Source: Deltaproteobacteria bacterium
GTDB taxonomy: Bacteria; Myxococcota; Kuafuiibacteriia; Kuafuiibacteriales; Kuafuiibacteriaceae
Direction of reading: 5' to 3'
Assembly: GCA_016703535.1 (NCBI GenBank)
Contig: JADJBV010000001.1
Coordinates: 62,001-126,000, forward strand
Length of the DNA: 64,000 nucleotides
In this document: positions 1 through 11,068 of the stretch, piece after piece
Numbering within the stretch: the first letter of the stretch is position 1
How the letters are laid out: every line of letters starts with the position of its first letter
Notes under the pieces: model-generated
Database searches by the model: none
The model's input: the letters and a program-made list of their open reading frames with translations, nothing else
What the model was told of the DNA's origin: nothing
Position numbers and translations under genes: made by a program

Positions 1-1218
<1,218 letters not shown>

Positions 1219-1229
<11 letters not shown>

Positions 1230-1473
1230 GCACCACCGCGCGTGGGTGCAGCAGGCGCAGCTCGACGCCGAGCGCGGCGTCATCGCCTGCCGCATGTGCC
1301 AGCGCCACGCGGGGCTCGACGAGACCACCACGCTCTGGCGCAACGGCCAGTTGGTCTTCGCGCTCTGCGATCGCTGCTCGGCGTCGCACGACGTCGTGTT
1401 CTCACCCACGGAGGCGGGCGTCGAGGTGCGCGCCAGGCGGCGAGCCCCGCTCGTCGTCGGAGGTGGGCCGTGA
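1219..1473 (+). CDS. Small zinc-ribbon-like phage protein
   Basis: An 84-residue protein whose ATG lies inside the end of the portal gene (11-base overlap), so translation is probably coupled. It has two CxxC pairs (C24/C27 and C50/C53) separated by a short beta-rich stretch, which suggests one bound zinc. I do not recognise the family. It sits with another two-CxxC protein immediately downstream, between portal and head morphogenesis, so a role in head assembly or DNA packaging is possible but unproven. Confidence 0.6.
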
Positions 1474-1769
1474 AGCTGGTCCCCTCGGCCAAGCGTCCGT
1501 GTCGCCTCGAGCGCGGCGAGATCCGCCGCGTCCCGCAGGACCGCACGAACCTCCTCGTCGGCTACCACGTCTGCTGCCTGCGCTGCGGGTTCAACACGCC
1601 CGCGCTCGCCGGCAACGATGGGCTCGACATCGACGAAGGCGACGCGCCCGACGACCTGACGTTCTCGAAGGCGCTGCGCTGCACGTTCTGCCGCGTGCTG
1701 ATGCACGTGGCCCATGGCGAGCTGCGGCTCGAGGAGGACGCCGATGTGCGGCACATCCGCTTCCGCTGA
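1470..1769 (+). CDS. Small zinc-ribbon-like phage protein
   Basis: A 99-residue protein starting at a GTG that overlaps the previous stop (GTGA), a coupled start. It carries CxxC pairs at C36/C39 and C71/C74, separated by an acidic loop rich in Asp, again a probable zinc ribbon. No family is recognised. A longer reading from 1242 exists, but its first part is arginine/alanine-rich and looks like a shadow of the upstream gene, so the GTG at 1470 is preferred. Confidence 0.6.
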   Translation: MKLVPSAKRPCRLERGEIRRVPQDRTNLLVGYHVCCLRCGFNTPALAGNDGLDIDEGDAPDDLTFSKALRCTFCRVLMHVAHGELRLEEDADVRHIRFR

Positions 1770-2196
1770 TCGGCTCCTCGTCGTCCACGAGGCCCGCGTC
1801 GCCGCCGACGAGCTCGTCGAGCGCTTCCTCCGGCTCCCCGTGGCCAAGGCCATGAACCTCGGCACCCGCGCCGGGTTCGATCGCGCCGTGGCGCTCCTGG
1901 CCGCCCAGCTCCGGCGCGCCACCGGGCGTGCCGATGTCGACGCCGTGCGCGAGGCGATCGCCGTCCTCGACGTCGATTGGGCCGCACCACCGCCGCCGAG
2001 AGACGGCGCCTGGTCGCCGAGGCGATGGCCGCAGCGGGCCGCGCCACGGCGATCGTGCCTGCGCGCATCGAGGCGCCGTTCAACGACGCCGCGCAGGAGG
2101 TGGTCGCCGCCACGCGCACCGACGCCCGGCGCGGCCAGCGGCTGGCGATCGGCGCCGAGTTCAACGCCGTCGACCGCCGCGTCGTCGCTCACGTGA
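1744..2196 (+). CDS. Probable N-terminal part of frameshifted head morphogenesis protein
   Basis: The ATG at 1744 follows a strong ribosome site (GAGGAGGAC) and overlaps the end of the previous gene. The first ~79 residues are a plausible helical domain ending in LDVDW. After about position 1980 the same frame turns into Arg/Pro/Ser-rich sequence that looks like non-coding shadow, while the natural continuation lies in the frame of the next gene. I infer that 1744-1980 encodes the N-terminus of the head morphogenesis protein and that one base is missing near the TGGG at 1978-1981. It could instead be a separate small gene with a real C-terminus. Confidence 0.4.
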   Translation: MCGTSASADRLLVVHEARVAADELVERFLRLPVAKAMNLGTRAGFDRAVALLAAQLRRATGRADVDAVREAIAVLDVDWAAPPPPRDGAWSPRRWPQRAAPRRSCLRASRRRSTTPRRRWSPPRAPTPGAASGWRSAPSSTPSTAASSLT

Positions 2197-2828
2197 CCAG
2201 CTCCCAGGGCAACTTCGTCCGCGACGAGTACGGCCGCCGCATCGAGGGCTTCGGCGAGGAGGCTCGTCGCATCGTCGCCGCCGGGCTCGAGGAAGGCCTC
2301 GGGCGAGACGACATCGCCGACGCGCTGGAGCAGGCCGCCCGCGCCGCGCTCGTCGACCGCGCCCCGTTCTACTGGGAGACGGTCGCCGCCTCGTTCATCG
2401 CGCAGGGCCGCTCCTACGCGCAGATGAGCAGCTACGCCGAGGCGGGCATCCGGCAGTACCGCATCGAGGCGGTGCTCGACGAGCAGACCACGAACATCTG
2501 CCGCTACCTGCACGGCAAGACCTTCTCGGTCGCCGACGCCCTCCGGCGCTTCGACCGCATCGAGCAGCTCGAGGACCCCGAGGCCATCAAGCAGGCGATG
2601 CCGTGGGTCCGCGAGGCCCAGGATCGCGAGACGGGCCGCACCCGGCTCTACGTGGACGGCGGCGGCGGTCGGACCGACCTCGCCGAGGTCACGCGCTCGG
2701 CGATGGGCACCCGGGACGATCGCGGCGACTTCCGCGCGCTCGCCAGCGACAGCGCGTTGAACGAGGTCGGGATCGGCTTCCCGCCGTACCACGGGCTCTG
2801 CCGGTCCACGACGCTCGCGGTCGTGTGA
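1977..2828 (+). CDS. Phage head morphogenesis protein (Mu gpF-like minor capsid)
   Basis: A minor head protein that in related phages associates with the portal during capsid assembly. The 283-residue reading from a TTG carries the family signature DEQTTNICRYLHGKTF from about residue 168, and ends with the PYHGLCRST motif typical of Mu-F-like proteins (a CxxLHG...C pattern). The weak TTG start and the good coding sequence just upstream in another frame suggest the real protein begins at 1744 and is broken by a frameshift near 1980. Its place between portal and protease is the usual one. Confidence 0.8.
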   Translation: MGRTTAAERRRLVAEAMAAAGRATAIVPARIEAPFNDAAQEVVAATRTDARRGQRLAIGAEFNAVDRRVVAHVTSSQGNFVRDEYGRRIEGFGEEARRIVAAGLEEGLGRDDIADALEQAARAALVDRAPFYWETVAASFIAQGRSYAQMSSYAEAGIRQYRIEAVLDEQTTNICRYLHGKTFSVADALRRFDRIEQLEDPEAIKQAMPWVREAQDRETGRTRLYVDGGGGRTDLAEVTRSAMGTRDDRGDFRALASDSALNEVGIGFPPYHGLCRSTTLAVV

Positions 2829-2841
2829 TTCGCGATGACGT

Positions 2842-2872
2842 GTCCCCTCCGCGCGAAGTCGGCGGCTTTGCC
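2842..2872 (+). repeat. Copy 1 of GTCCCC/GGCTTTGCC junction element
   Basis: GTCCCC at 2842-2847 and GGCTTTGCC at 2864-2872, 22 bases apart start to start, followed by CTCTGCGGAGGA and a start codon at 2890. The Shine-Dalgarno-like GGAGG can pair with the CCTC just 3' of GGCTTTG. This is one of six copies in the phage region. Confidence 0.7.
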
Positions 2873-2889
2873 TCTGCGGAGGACGACGC

Positions 2890-3087
2890 ATGCCCGAGAC
2901 GAAGCCGCGCGAGCCCGAGACGACCGCCCCGACCACCGGGGACGGGACGCCTGCGTCCGCGCCCGGGCGGACCGGGGACAAGACGGCGAAGCAGGACGCG
3001 CCCTTCGTCTGGCCGCGCGACCTGAACGCGCCCTCCAGCGACAAGCCCGAGTGGGGCACCGACCCGGAGGCGCTGCGCGATGCCTGA
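2890..3087 (+). CDS. Small hypothetical phage protein
   Basis: A 65-residue protein with a low-complexity, Pro/Thr/Lys-rich N-terminal half and a more conserved-looking C-terminus (FVWPRDLNAP...EWGTDP). Its ATG lies behind a GGAGGA ribosome site contributed by junction element copy 1. The stop overlaps the ATG of the methylase gene (ATGCCTGA), so the two are coupled. The ending resembles the WPLDLN stretch at the end of the scaffold-like protein downstream (WPLDLNKPKD), which hints at a shared binding peptide. Function unknown. Confidence 0.6.
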   Translation: MPETKPREPETTAPTTGDGTPASAPGRTGDKTAKQDAPFVWPRDLNAPSSDKPEWGTDPEALRDA

Positions 3088-3394
3088 CCGCCGCGAAGCC
3101 GCCATCGCCCACGCGCGCCGCATCCTCGCGGTCAACCAGGGGGTGCGCCCGGACGGCGCCGAGGTCGAGAAGACCATCTGGGGCTCGCCTGCGGGCAAGA
3201 AGCGCCTGGCAGACCGCCTCGTGGCGATGCTCCCGGCGCACAAGACCTACGTCGAGCCGTTCGCCGGAAGCGCGGCGGTGCTGTTCGCCAAGGAGCCCTC
3301 GGAGGTCGAGGTCATCAACGACGCCGACCTCGAGATCGCCGACGCGTACCGGCTCATCAAGAAGCTCACGCAGGAGGGGCTCGCTCGAAGCTGA
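3080..3394 (+). pseudogene. N-terminal fragment of first Dam-type DNA adenine methylase (frameshifted)
   Basis: 104 residues with the AdoMet-binding motif I of D12-class N6-adenine methylases, KTYVEPFAGSAAVLF, around residues 55-69. The frame stops at 3392-3394, but the sequence continues in the -1 frame as ...SKLKKLPWVGDEKTF..., which leads into the second catalytic motif DPPY of the same domain at 3676-3687. One missing base near 3378-3386 explains the break. With it restored, this would be the start of a single ~730-residue protein (Dam, Dam, XkdF protease). Confidence 0.75.
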
Positions 3395-3513
3395 AGAAGC
3401 TGCCCTGGGTCGGCGACGAGAAGACCTTCAAGCGGCTCCTCGACGTCGAGCCCGAGGACGACGTCGAGCGGCTGCACCGCTTCCTGTACCTGACGCACTT
3501 CTCCTACGGGAAG

Positions 3514-5265
3514 ATGCGCGGCAAGAGCTTCAGCCCGACGGTCGTCGGCGTCGAGGCGACGACCATCAAGCGCATCGAGAAGTTCGCGCCGCGCCTGAAG
3601 AAGGTGAAGGTCTACGGCGGCGACTACGAGAAGGTCGTCCGCAAGTACGACAGCAAGGACACGGTCTTCTTCCTCGACCCGCCGTACCCCGGCTACAACG
3701 TCGACGTCGGCGAGAGCGAGTTCGACGAGGAGCGCTTCTTCAAGCTGCTCAAGTCGCTCAAGGGCCGCTTCCTCATCACCTACGGCATCCGGGGCAAGTT
3801 CCCCGAGCTGGTGAAGGGCTCGGACTTCTGGTCGAAGCGCATCCGCACCCGCCGGTCCATCGCGCACATGCGCGGCGTCGGCGGCAGCTCCGTGCTGACG
3901 CAGCTCCTGGTCGCGAACTACGAGCCGACCACCAAGGCGCTCGACGACGAGTTCGTCCTCGACGACTGGGACGGCGCACTCGACGAGGGTGACGACGACG
4001 TCGAGAAGGCGCAGCCGTTCGGCACGTTCGGCGGGTCGTTCCACTACGCCAAGCGGATCGTGCCGCTCATCCCGGCGCACAAGACCTACGTCGAGCCCTT
4101 CGCGGGCGCGGCGGCGGTGCTGCACGCCAAGGACGCGAGCGACAAGGAGGTCATCGCCGATCTCGACGACGACGTGGTGTTCCTCCACCGCAGCATCAAG
4201 ACGATGACGCCCGAGCGCGTCGAGGAGCTGCGCCGCCGCTTCGAGTGGACCGTCACGCAGGAGAGCTTCGCCAAGGCCCGCGACATGACGCCGAAGGACG
4301 ACGTCGCGCGCTTCTACAAGCTCGTCTTCGTGCGCACCCACGCCCGCGACTGCCGCCCCGACGGCACGCACCCGGCGCAGCAGCACCTCGGCTCGACGAC
4401 CAACCCCGAGAAGTACCTCAAGGCCGCCGAGCGCCTGAAGGACGTGAGCATCCTGCGGCAGGACTACCGCAAGACGATCGAGGCCTACGACAGCAAGGAC
4501 ACGTTCTTCTTCATCGACCCGCCGTACCCCGGCGAGTGGTTCGACAAGGACAAGGTCATCGACCTCGGTGAGTTCATCGATGCGCTCGCGAAGGTCGAGG
4601 GCAAGTTCATCGCGGTCCTCAACCCGACACCGGAGAACGTCGCCGCCTTCAAGAAGGTCGGGCACGTCTTCCGGCTCAAGGTGCGCGAGGCCTCGGGGCG
4701 GGGCGGTGCCAAGCACGCCATGCGCCTCTTCGTCGCCAACTTCCCGGTGCGCAAGGCCGCGGAGTTCGAGCTCGTCGCCAAGTGCGAGCACCTGCCGCTC
4801 GATCCGAGCGTCGATGAGCTGGTGTTCGACAAGCCCTCGCGCCTCGTGAAGGGCATCGACCCGAACGACGAGCGCTTCGTGCTGGGCATCGTGCTCGAGC
4901 CCGAGGTGGTCGACGCGCAGGGCGACATCTACTCGGCCGAGGAGATCCGCGCCGCCGCCCACCGCTTCATGGAGGACTTCGGCGGCCTCGGGCTGATGCA
5001 CCGCCTGCGCGTCAACGGCCAGGTGAAGGTGCTCGAGAGCTACCTCGCGCCCACCGACTTCACCATCGGCGAGCTCGCGGTCCGCAAGGGCACGTGGCTG
5101 CTCGCGGTGCGCGTGCTCTCCGACGAGCTGTGGGAGCGCGTGAAGTCCGGCGACCTCACCGGCTTCTCCATCGGCGGCTCAGCGCGCCGAGTGCCCGAGC
5201 CCGCTCCTGTTCCGACGTCGGAACAGCCCACCAACAACCAGCCCGCCTCGGAGGCCGCCGCATGA
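3514..5265 (+). CDS. Dam methylase (C-term) / Dam methylase / XkdF-like protease fusion
   Basis: Three domains in one reading frame. Residues 1-140 are the second half of a D12-class adenine methylase with the catalytic DPPY at 3676-3687. Residues ~170-420 are a second full Dam domain, with motif I YVEPFAGAAAVLH near 4087 and DPPY at 4516-4527. Residues ~425-570 match the XkdF-type head-maturation protease (ERFVLGIVLEPEVVDAQGD, then GLMHR, then SGDLTGFSIGGSARR). The family protease processes scaffold and capsid; the methylases would mark phage DNA at adenine. The frame is open upstream of the ATG at 3514, so the true N-terminus is probably at 3080 across a frameshift. The position before scaffold and capsid fits a prohead protease. 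Fusion of methylases to a prohead protease is unusual. Confidence 0.8.
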   Translation: MRGKSFSPTVVGVEATTIKRIEKFAPRLKKVKVYGGDYEKVVRKYDSKDTVFFLDPPYPGYNVDVGESEFDEERFFKLLKSLKGRFLITYGIRGKFPELVKGSDFWSKRIRTRRSIAHMRGVGGSSVLTQLLVANYEPTTKALDDEFVLDDWDGALDEGDDDVEKAQPFGTFGGSFHYAKRIVPLIPAHKTYVEPFAGAAAVLHAKDASDKEVIADLDDDVVFLHRSIKTMTPERVEELRRRFEWTVTQESFAKARDMTPKDDVARFYKLVFVRTHARDCRPDGTHPAQQHLGSTTNPEKYLKAAERLKDVSILRQDYRKTIEAYDSKDTFFFIDPPYPGEWFDKDKVIDLGEFIDALAKVEGKFIAVLNPTPENVAAFKKVGHVFRLKVREASGRGGAKHAMRLFVANFPVRKAAEFELVAKCEHLPLDPSVDELVFDKPSRLVKGIDPNDERFVLGIVLEPEVVDAQGDIYSAEEIRAAAHRFMEDFGGLGLMHRLRVNGQVKVLESYLAPTDFTIGELAVRKGTWLLAVRVLSDELWERVKSGDLTGFSIGGSARRVPEPAPVPTSEQPTNNQPASEAAA

Positions 5266-6074
5266 CGACGCCGATGAACAAGGCGGACGACGGCGTGCAT
5301 CGCCTCGTCGACATGGTCGTCGAGGAGGTCTCGCTCGTCGACCGCGCCGCCAACAAGCACCGCTTCCTGATCGTGAAGAGGGATGACGCAATGGACGACG
5401 ACAACACCACCGACACCACGACCACCGACCCGTCGCCGTCCGCTGCGCCCACGGCGAAGCTCGACGACGGCACCGCGCTCGGCGCAGCGCTGACGGCGCT
5501 GGAGAGCCTGACCGGGCTCGTCGAGCTGCTCGGCTCGCTCGGCGCAGACCAGGCCGACGCTCGCCTCGCCGAGCTGGCCGAGGAGCTGCGCTCCGTCGCC
5601 GAGCAGCTCCTCGCCCGCAGCGCCGGGGACGACGAAGACGTCGAGGCACGCGCCAAGGGCGACGCCGAGACGAAGCCCACCGAGCCGAGCACCTTCGCCG
5701 GCAACGTGACCGCCGCGAAGCAGGCGCTCGCGCGTCTCGCCGAGCTCGCGGCCAAGGTGCCCGCGGCAAAGACCGAGACGCCGGCACAGCCGGAGCCTGC
5801 GGTCGCCGCGAAGGACTCGTCCGCGACTGCGACGCCGAGCGTGACCGACTCGCTCGCGAAGCTCGCCGACTCGTTCCGTGCGCTCTCGGAGACCGTGAAG
5901 GAGCAGCAGCAGCGACTCGGCCGCGTCGAGAAGCAGTTCGGACTGCCGAACAGCGCAGCGCCCGCCGAGCGCATGTCGAAGGCCACCGTCGAGGACGTGG
6001 GATGGCCGCTCGATCTCAACAAGCCCAAGGACCGGGAGAGCGTCGACAAGGCGATCTCCTTCCACGACCTCTGA
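5262..6074 (+). CDS. Scaffold-like phage protein
   Basis: A 270-residue protein whose ATG overlaps the previous stop (ATGA). The N-terminus DMVVEEVSLVDRAANKHRFLIVKR is a segment often found where phage head proteases meet their scaffold. Residues 45-240 are low-complexity, rich in Ala, Glu, Thr and Lys and strongly predicted helical, and the C-terminus contains GWPLDLN. Acidic coiled sequence lying directly between prohead protease and major capsid is the classic scaffold position. I infer that the upstream XkdF domain cleaves it during maturation. Confidence 0.6.
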   Translation: MTTPMNKADDGVHRLVDMVVEEVSLVDRAANKHRFLIVKRDDAMDDDNTTDTTTTDPSPSAAPTAKLDDGTALGAALTALESLTGLVELLGSLGADQADARLAELAEELRSVAEQLLARSAGDDEDVEARAKGDAETKPTEPSTFAGNVTAAKQALARLAELAAKVPAAKTETPAQPEPAVAAKDSSATATPSVTDSLAKLADSFRALSETVKEQQQRLGRVEKQFGLPNSAAPAERMSKATVEDVGWPLDLNKPKDRESVDKAISFHDL

Positions 6075-6099
6075 ACCCCGCCGGAAGGAGCCCGCGCCC

Positions 6100-7038
<939 letters not shown>

Positions 7039-7051
7039 GGAGGACTGAGCC

Positions 7052-7450
<399 letters not shown>

Positions 7451-7451
7451 C

Positions 7452-8092
<641 letters not shown>

Positions 8093-8093
<1 letters not shown>

Positions 8094-8593
8094 TGCGCGG
8101 TCGCCTCATCTTCCCGTTCATCGCGGAGCTGCATCGCCTCGACACGCAGGCGATGGCGCCCGACTACGACGAGGACTTCAAGGAGCCCGTCCTCGTCGAC
8201 TCCGACGACGATGGCGTTGGTGAGCCCTTTCGTCGCGAGCATCCGCCGGTGCGCGTCCCCTGCCAGGTGGAGCCGGAGGCTTTTGAAGCCTTGCGCATGG
8301 CGACGTCCGGGAACACGCCCAGGTCGAGCTTCGACCTGGTCTTCCACTTCAGGGATCTCGAGCGGCTCGGCCTCGTCGACGCCGCCTCGGGCGACGCCCT
8401 GATTCGCCCGAGCGACAGGCTGGGCGCGCTCTACGCGCGCGACGGCCAGCTCGTGCAGGCCGTGCGCACGCCTCCCGGTCTCTACGTGACCGAGGCGCGT
8501 CCCATCGGCTTCGGGCTCCACCGGCGTCGGCCCAGCCGCAACCTGCTGCTCGTCTCCTTCCAGGACCGCGCAGCCGCACGGAGTGGAACATGA
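8093..8593 (+). CDS. Hypothetical head-closure-type phage protein
   Basis: 166 residues starting at the ATG in TGATG, overlapping the previous stop. Beta-rich sequence (RVPCQVEPEAFEALRM..., FDLVFHFRDLERLGLVD, VTEARPIGFGLHRRRP) resembles head-closure or head-tail joining proteins in length and position, but no family is firmly recognised. The stop overlaps the next ATG. Confidence 0.5.
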
Positions 8594-8880
8594 TGCGAGC
8601 CCTCATCTTCAGCGCCCTGGCCGTCATGTGCCTCGGCGCGCACTGCCGACCCATCGACGGCTGCGTCCGGGGCGCCACGCGCTGCAGCAGCAACACCGCC
8701 GAGATCTGCGACGCGGACGGCAGCTACCACGAGCTCGCCGACTGCGACGACGTGAGCGAGCGGAGCGGCGCGCCCTTCGTCTGCGCGTACGTCGACGAGA
8801 CGACCGAGGACGGCCACATCACCGGGCACACCTGCGTGCCCGCGAGCGAGGCCGATGCGGCGGCCGGAGGTGGGCGATGA
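8590..8880 (+). CDS. Cys-rich secreted or lipoprotein-like small protein
   Basis: 96 residues with a short basic start, a hydrophobic segment (ALIFSALAVMCLGAHC) and two Cys in possible lipobox positions (C14, C19), so export is likely. The mature part has regularly spaced Cys in the pattern CVRGATRCSSNTAEICDADGSYHELADC, a Cys-rich repeat style that I associate with myxobacterial surface proteins. It is not a usual virion protein. It is coupled on both sides (start overlaps the previous stop, stop overlaps the next start) and is followed by an HExxH protein, so the pair may be cargo. Confidence 0.6.
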   Translation: MMRALIFSALAVMCLGAHCRPIDGCVRGATRCSSNTAEICDADGSYHELADCDDVSERSGAPFVCAYVDETTEDGHITGHTCVPASEADAAAGGGR

Positions 8881-9515
8881 AGGGCTACCTCCAATCCCTG
8901 CCGGTGGTCGGCAAGATCTTCCTCGACGTCCAGCCCGAGGAGGTCTGGGCGTTCTGGCGCTTCATGCAGGACCACTTCCGCACGAGCGTCATCAACAAGC
9001 GGAGCGCGCTCGAGATGCAGCTCGTCGCGCGCGGCCTCGAAGCGCTCGGCATCCAGAGCAAGGACCGCTTCCTCAAGAACTTCACGACGACCATCGGCCG
9101 GCGCATTTACACGCCGTTCGAGGTCGGCTCGCCCAAGGGCGGCTGGGATCTCTGGCACCAGATCGTCATCTGCGTGCACGAGCACCAGCACGTCGTGCAG
9201 CACGATCGAGAGGGGCTGGCCTACGAGGTCAGCTACCTCGCCGATCGCGCCGCGCGCGCCCGCTGGGAGGCCGAGGCCTACCGCTCGAACCTCGAGCTGC
9301 AGTTCTGGCGCACGGGCACCACGCCCTCAGCCCAGCGCACCGCCTCGGTGCTCAAGGACTACGGCTGCCGCGATGGGGACATCGAGGTCACGGCGAAGTC
9401 GCTCGCACTCTCGGCGCTCAGCGTGAAGAAGGGCGCGGTCATCAACGAGGCGACGCACGTAGCGCTCGGCTGGCTCGACGAGCACGTGCCGCGCCTGCGC
9501 TTCAAGCAGGGGTGA
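8877..9515 (+). CDS. Putative zinc metalloprotease-like phage protein (HExxH)
   Basis: 212 residues from an ATG overlapping the previous stop. H101-E102-H103-Q104-H105 forms an HExxH zinc site within ICVHEHQHVVQHDREG, and Glu residues 131 and 133 in RWEAEAYR lie where gluzincin-type enzymes place the third zinc ligand. Upstream, RRIYTPFEVG resembles substrate-cleft strands of such small peptidases. No signal peptide is visible. The protein could process virion components, degrade a host target, or be a structural protein with a metal site. It is unusual between connector and neck genes. Confidence 0.6.
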   Translation: MKGYLQSLPVVGKIFLDVQPEEVWAFWRFMQDHFRTSVINKRSALEMQLVARGLEALGIQSKDRFLKNFTTTIGRRIYTPFEVGSPKGGWDLWHQIVICVHEHQHVVQHDREGLAYEVSYLADRAARARWEAEAYRSNLELQFWRTGTTPSAQRTASVLKDYGCRDGDIEVTAKSLALSALSVKKGAVINEATHVALGWLDEHVPRLRFKQG

Positions 9516-9518
9516 GCG

Positions 9519-10109
9519 ATGGCGGTCTCGCGCACGGGAGACTGGGCACGGGCGCGTCGGCTCCTCACCGCTGCGCCGCAGCGCCTGCAAGCGGCGATCG
9601 GCACCGCCGTGCGCCAGGAGGCTCACGCCCTGCGCAACGAGATCGTCCAGGGGCTCACGCGCCAGGCGCCGGGCGGCGAGCCTCTGAAGCCTCCGTCTCC
9701 ACTCACGATCGCGGCCCGCGAGCTCGAGGGCTTCGGCGGGACGAAGGCGCTCATCGTACGGGGCGACCTCCGCAACTCCATCACCGTGTTCGTGCAGGGC
9801 GACGAGGCGTTCATCGGCGTTTCGCGCTCGGCGCGGTCGAAGGACGGCGCCTCGATGGTGGACCTCGCCAAGCTTCACGAGTTCGGCGGCCCGCCCGTCA
9901 TCATCCCGATGACACCCAAGATGCGCCGCTTCCTGTTCGCGCTGCTCCGGCAGGCCGGCAAGGAGCCCACGGGTGGTAGCGGGCGCGGCGTCATCGTCGT
10001 GCAGGTCCCGGCGCGGCCCTTCCTCAGGCCCGCCTTCGACAAGTTCCGCGAGGGGGCCAGCCGTCGCTTCCTCGAGCGTGTCGCCAGGGAGCTCGGCCTC
10101 GCGCCCTGA
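9519..10109 (+). CDS. Phage neck / virion morphogenesis protein (gpS-like)
   Basis: 196 residues. The helical N-terminus is followed by TRQAPGGEPLKPPSP, a beta segment (LIVRGDLRNSITVFV...EAFIGVSRSA), the family-typical LAKLHEFGGPPVIIPMTPKMRRFL, and a C-terminus ending PARPFLRPAFDKFREG. The LHEFG and PARPFLRPAF motifs are hallmarks of tail-completion/virion morphogenesis proteins that join head to tail. It is the last gene before the first tail block. Confidence 0.75.
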   Translation: MAVSRTGDWARARRLLTAAPQRLQAAIGTAVRQEAHALRNEIVQGLTRQAPGGEPLKPPSPLTIAARELEGFGGTKALIVRGDLRNSITVFVQGDEAFIGVSRSARSKDGASMVDLAKLHEFGGPPVIIPMTPKMRRFLFALLRQAGKEPTGGSGRGVIVVQVPARPFLRPAFDKFREGASRRFLERVARELGLAP

Positions 10110-10122
10110 TGTGAAGGGGCGC

Positions 10123-10154
10123 GTCCCCTGAGCACCGGGTCCCGTGGCTTTGCC
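10123..10154 (+). repeat. Copy 2 of GTCCCC/GGCTTTGCC junction element
   Basis: GTCCCC at 10123-10128 and GGCTTTGCC at 10146-10154, 23 bases apart, ending 5 bases before the GTG start at 10160. It lies in the 50-base gap between neck and TIG genes. Confidence 0.7.
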
Positions 10155-10159
10155 TCCGC

Positions 10160-11068
10160 GTGGCCCTCCCGACCCTCAGCTCCGTGCAGCCCGTAGCCGG
10201 CCCTTCGAGCGGCGGCGATCTCGTGCGGCTCGTCGGGACCGATCTCGCCGACCGGGTCCGGGTGCTGTTCGGCGGCGTGCGCGCCGAGGTGCTGTCCGTC
10301 CGTGACGAGGCGGGCCTGCGTGTCGTCGACCTCCGCACGCCGATCCACGCGGTCGGCGTCGTCGATGTCGAGCTGTCGAACCTCGACGCGGGGGGCGACC
10401 CGGTCCCCGGCGAGTCCGTGGTGCTCGCGGGCGCCTACCGCTTCTCGCGCCCGACCGTCGCCCGCGAGGCCGACCTCACGCGCGTCATCCGCCAGCTCCT
10501 GCGCGAGCTGAAGCGCCAGGTGCTCGGCAACGTGAGCGCCACGGTCAGCGTCGACTACGACGACACCACCCTCGACGGCCTGAACGTCATCGCGATGGCG
10601 AAGGTGCCGTCGCTGGTGCTCTCGGGGCCGACGCTGCGCCCGAACCGCTTCTACTCCGCGAACGTCGCCCACGAGGACGTGGTCGGCGGCGTCTCGGGGC
10701 CTGAGCTCGTTCGGCGCAAGCCGCCGTACACCGTCGACCTCGTCTTCACGCTGACCGCCGCGTCGGAGCGGACCGCCGAGCTGTTCAACCTGATGGCGGC
10801 CGTCGCGACGTTCCTGAACCGCAACCGCTGGATCGAGCTGCAGCGGGACCCCTCCGACGCCGCCCGCGGGACGGTGCGCTGGGAGCTGGACGCCGATGGC
10901 GAGTTCCGCACGCAGCTCGCGGGGAAGGACGACGTGCGCGCGTTCACCTGCGGCTTCGTGGTGCGCGGCTTCGACGTCGACGAGGGGCTTCCTCTCGATC
11001 TCGGCAAGCGCGTCACCGAGCCCGAGCTGCTCCCGACGCAGGCCATCGCCACCGGAGGTGCTCCGTGA
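10160..11068 (+). CDS. IPT/TIG-domain phage tail protein
   Basis: 302 residues from a GTG. Residues 3-90 form an IPT/TIG immunoglobulin-like domain (PTLSSVQPVAGPSSGGDLVRLVG, VLFGGVRAEV), a fold often used for carbohydrate or surface binding. The rest is beta-rich (YTVDLVFTLTAASERTAELFNL, FTCGFVVRGFDVDEG) and resembles phage tail terminator or sheath-associated proteins of contractile tails. Lying directly before the sheath block, it may be the tail terminator carrying an added TIG domain. Confidence 0.55.
   Translation: MALPTLSSVQPVAGPSSGGDLVRLVGTDLADRVRVLFGGVRAEVLSVRDEAGLRVVDLRTPIHAVGVVDVELSNLDAGGDPVPGESVVLAGAYRFSRPTVAREADLTRVIRQLLRELKRQVLGNVSATVSVDYDDTTLDGLNVIAMAKVPSLVLSGPTLRPNRFYSANVAHEDVVGGVSGPELVRRKPPYTVDLVFTLTAASERTAELFNLMAAVATFLNRNRWIELQRDPSDAARGTVRWELDADGEFRTQLAGKDDVRAFTCGFVVRGFDVDEGLPLDLGKRVTEPELLPTQAIATGGAP

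Noticed and set aside
3247..5001. Long antisense reading frame over the Dam/XkdF gene
   Set aside because: Shadow of a real coding frame with recognisable DPPY and XkdF motifs on the plus strand.
8583..9515. Single long gene from 8583
   Set aside because: The upstream part is a shadow of the Cys-rich gene; the real start is the ATG at 8877 overlapping its stop.
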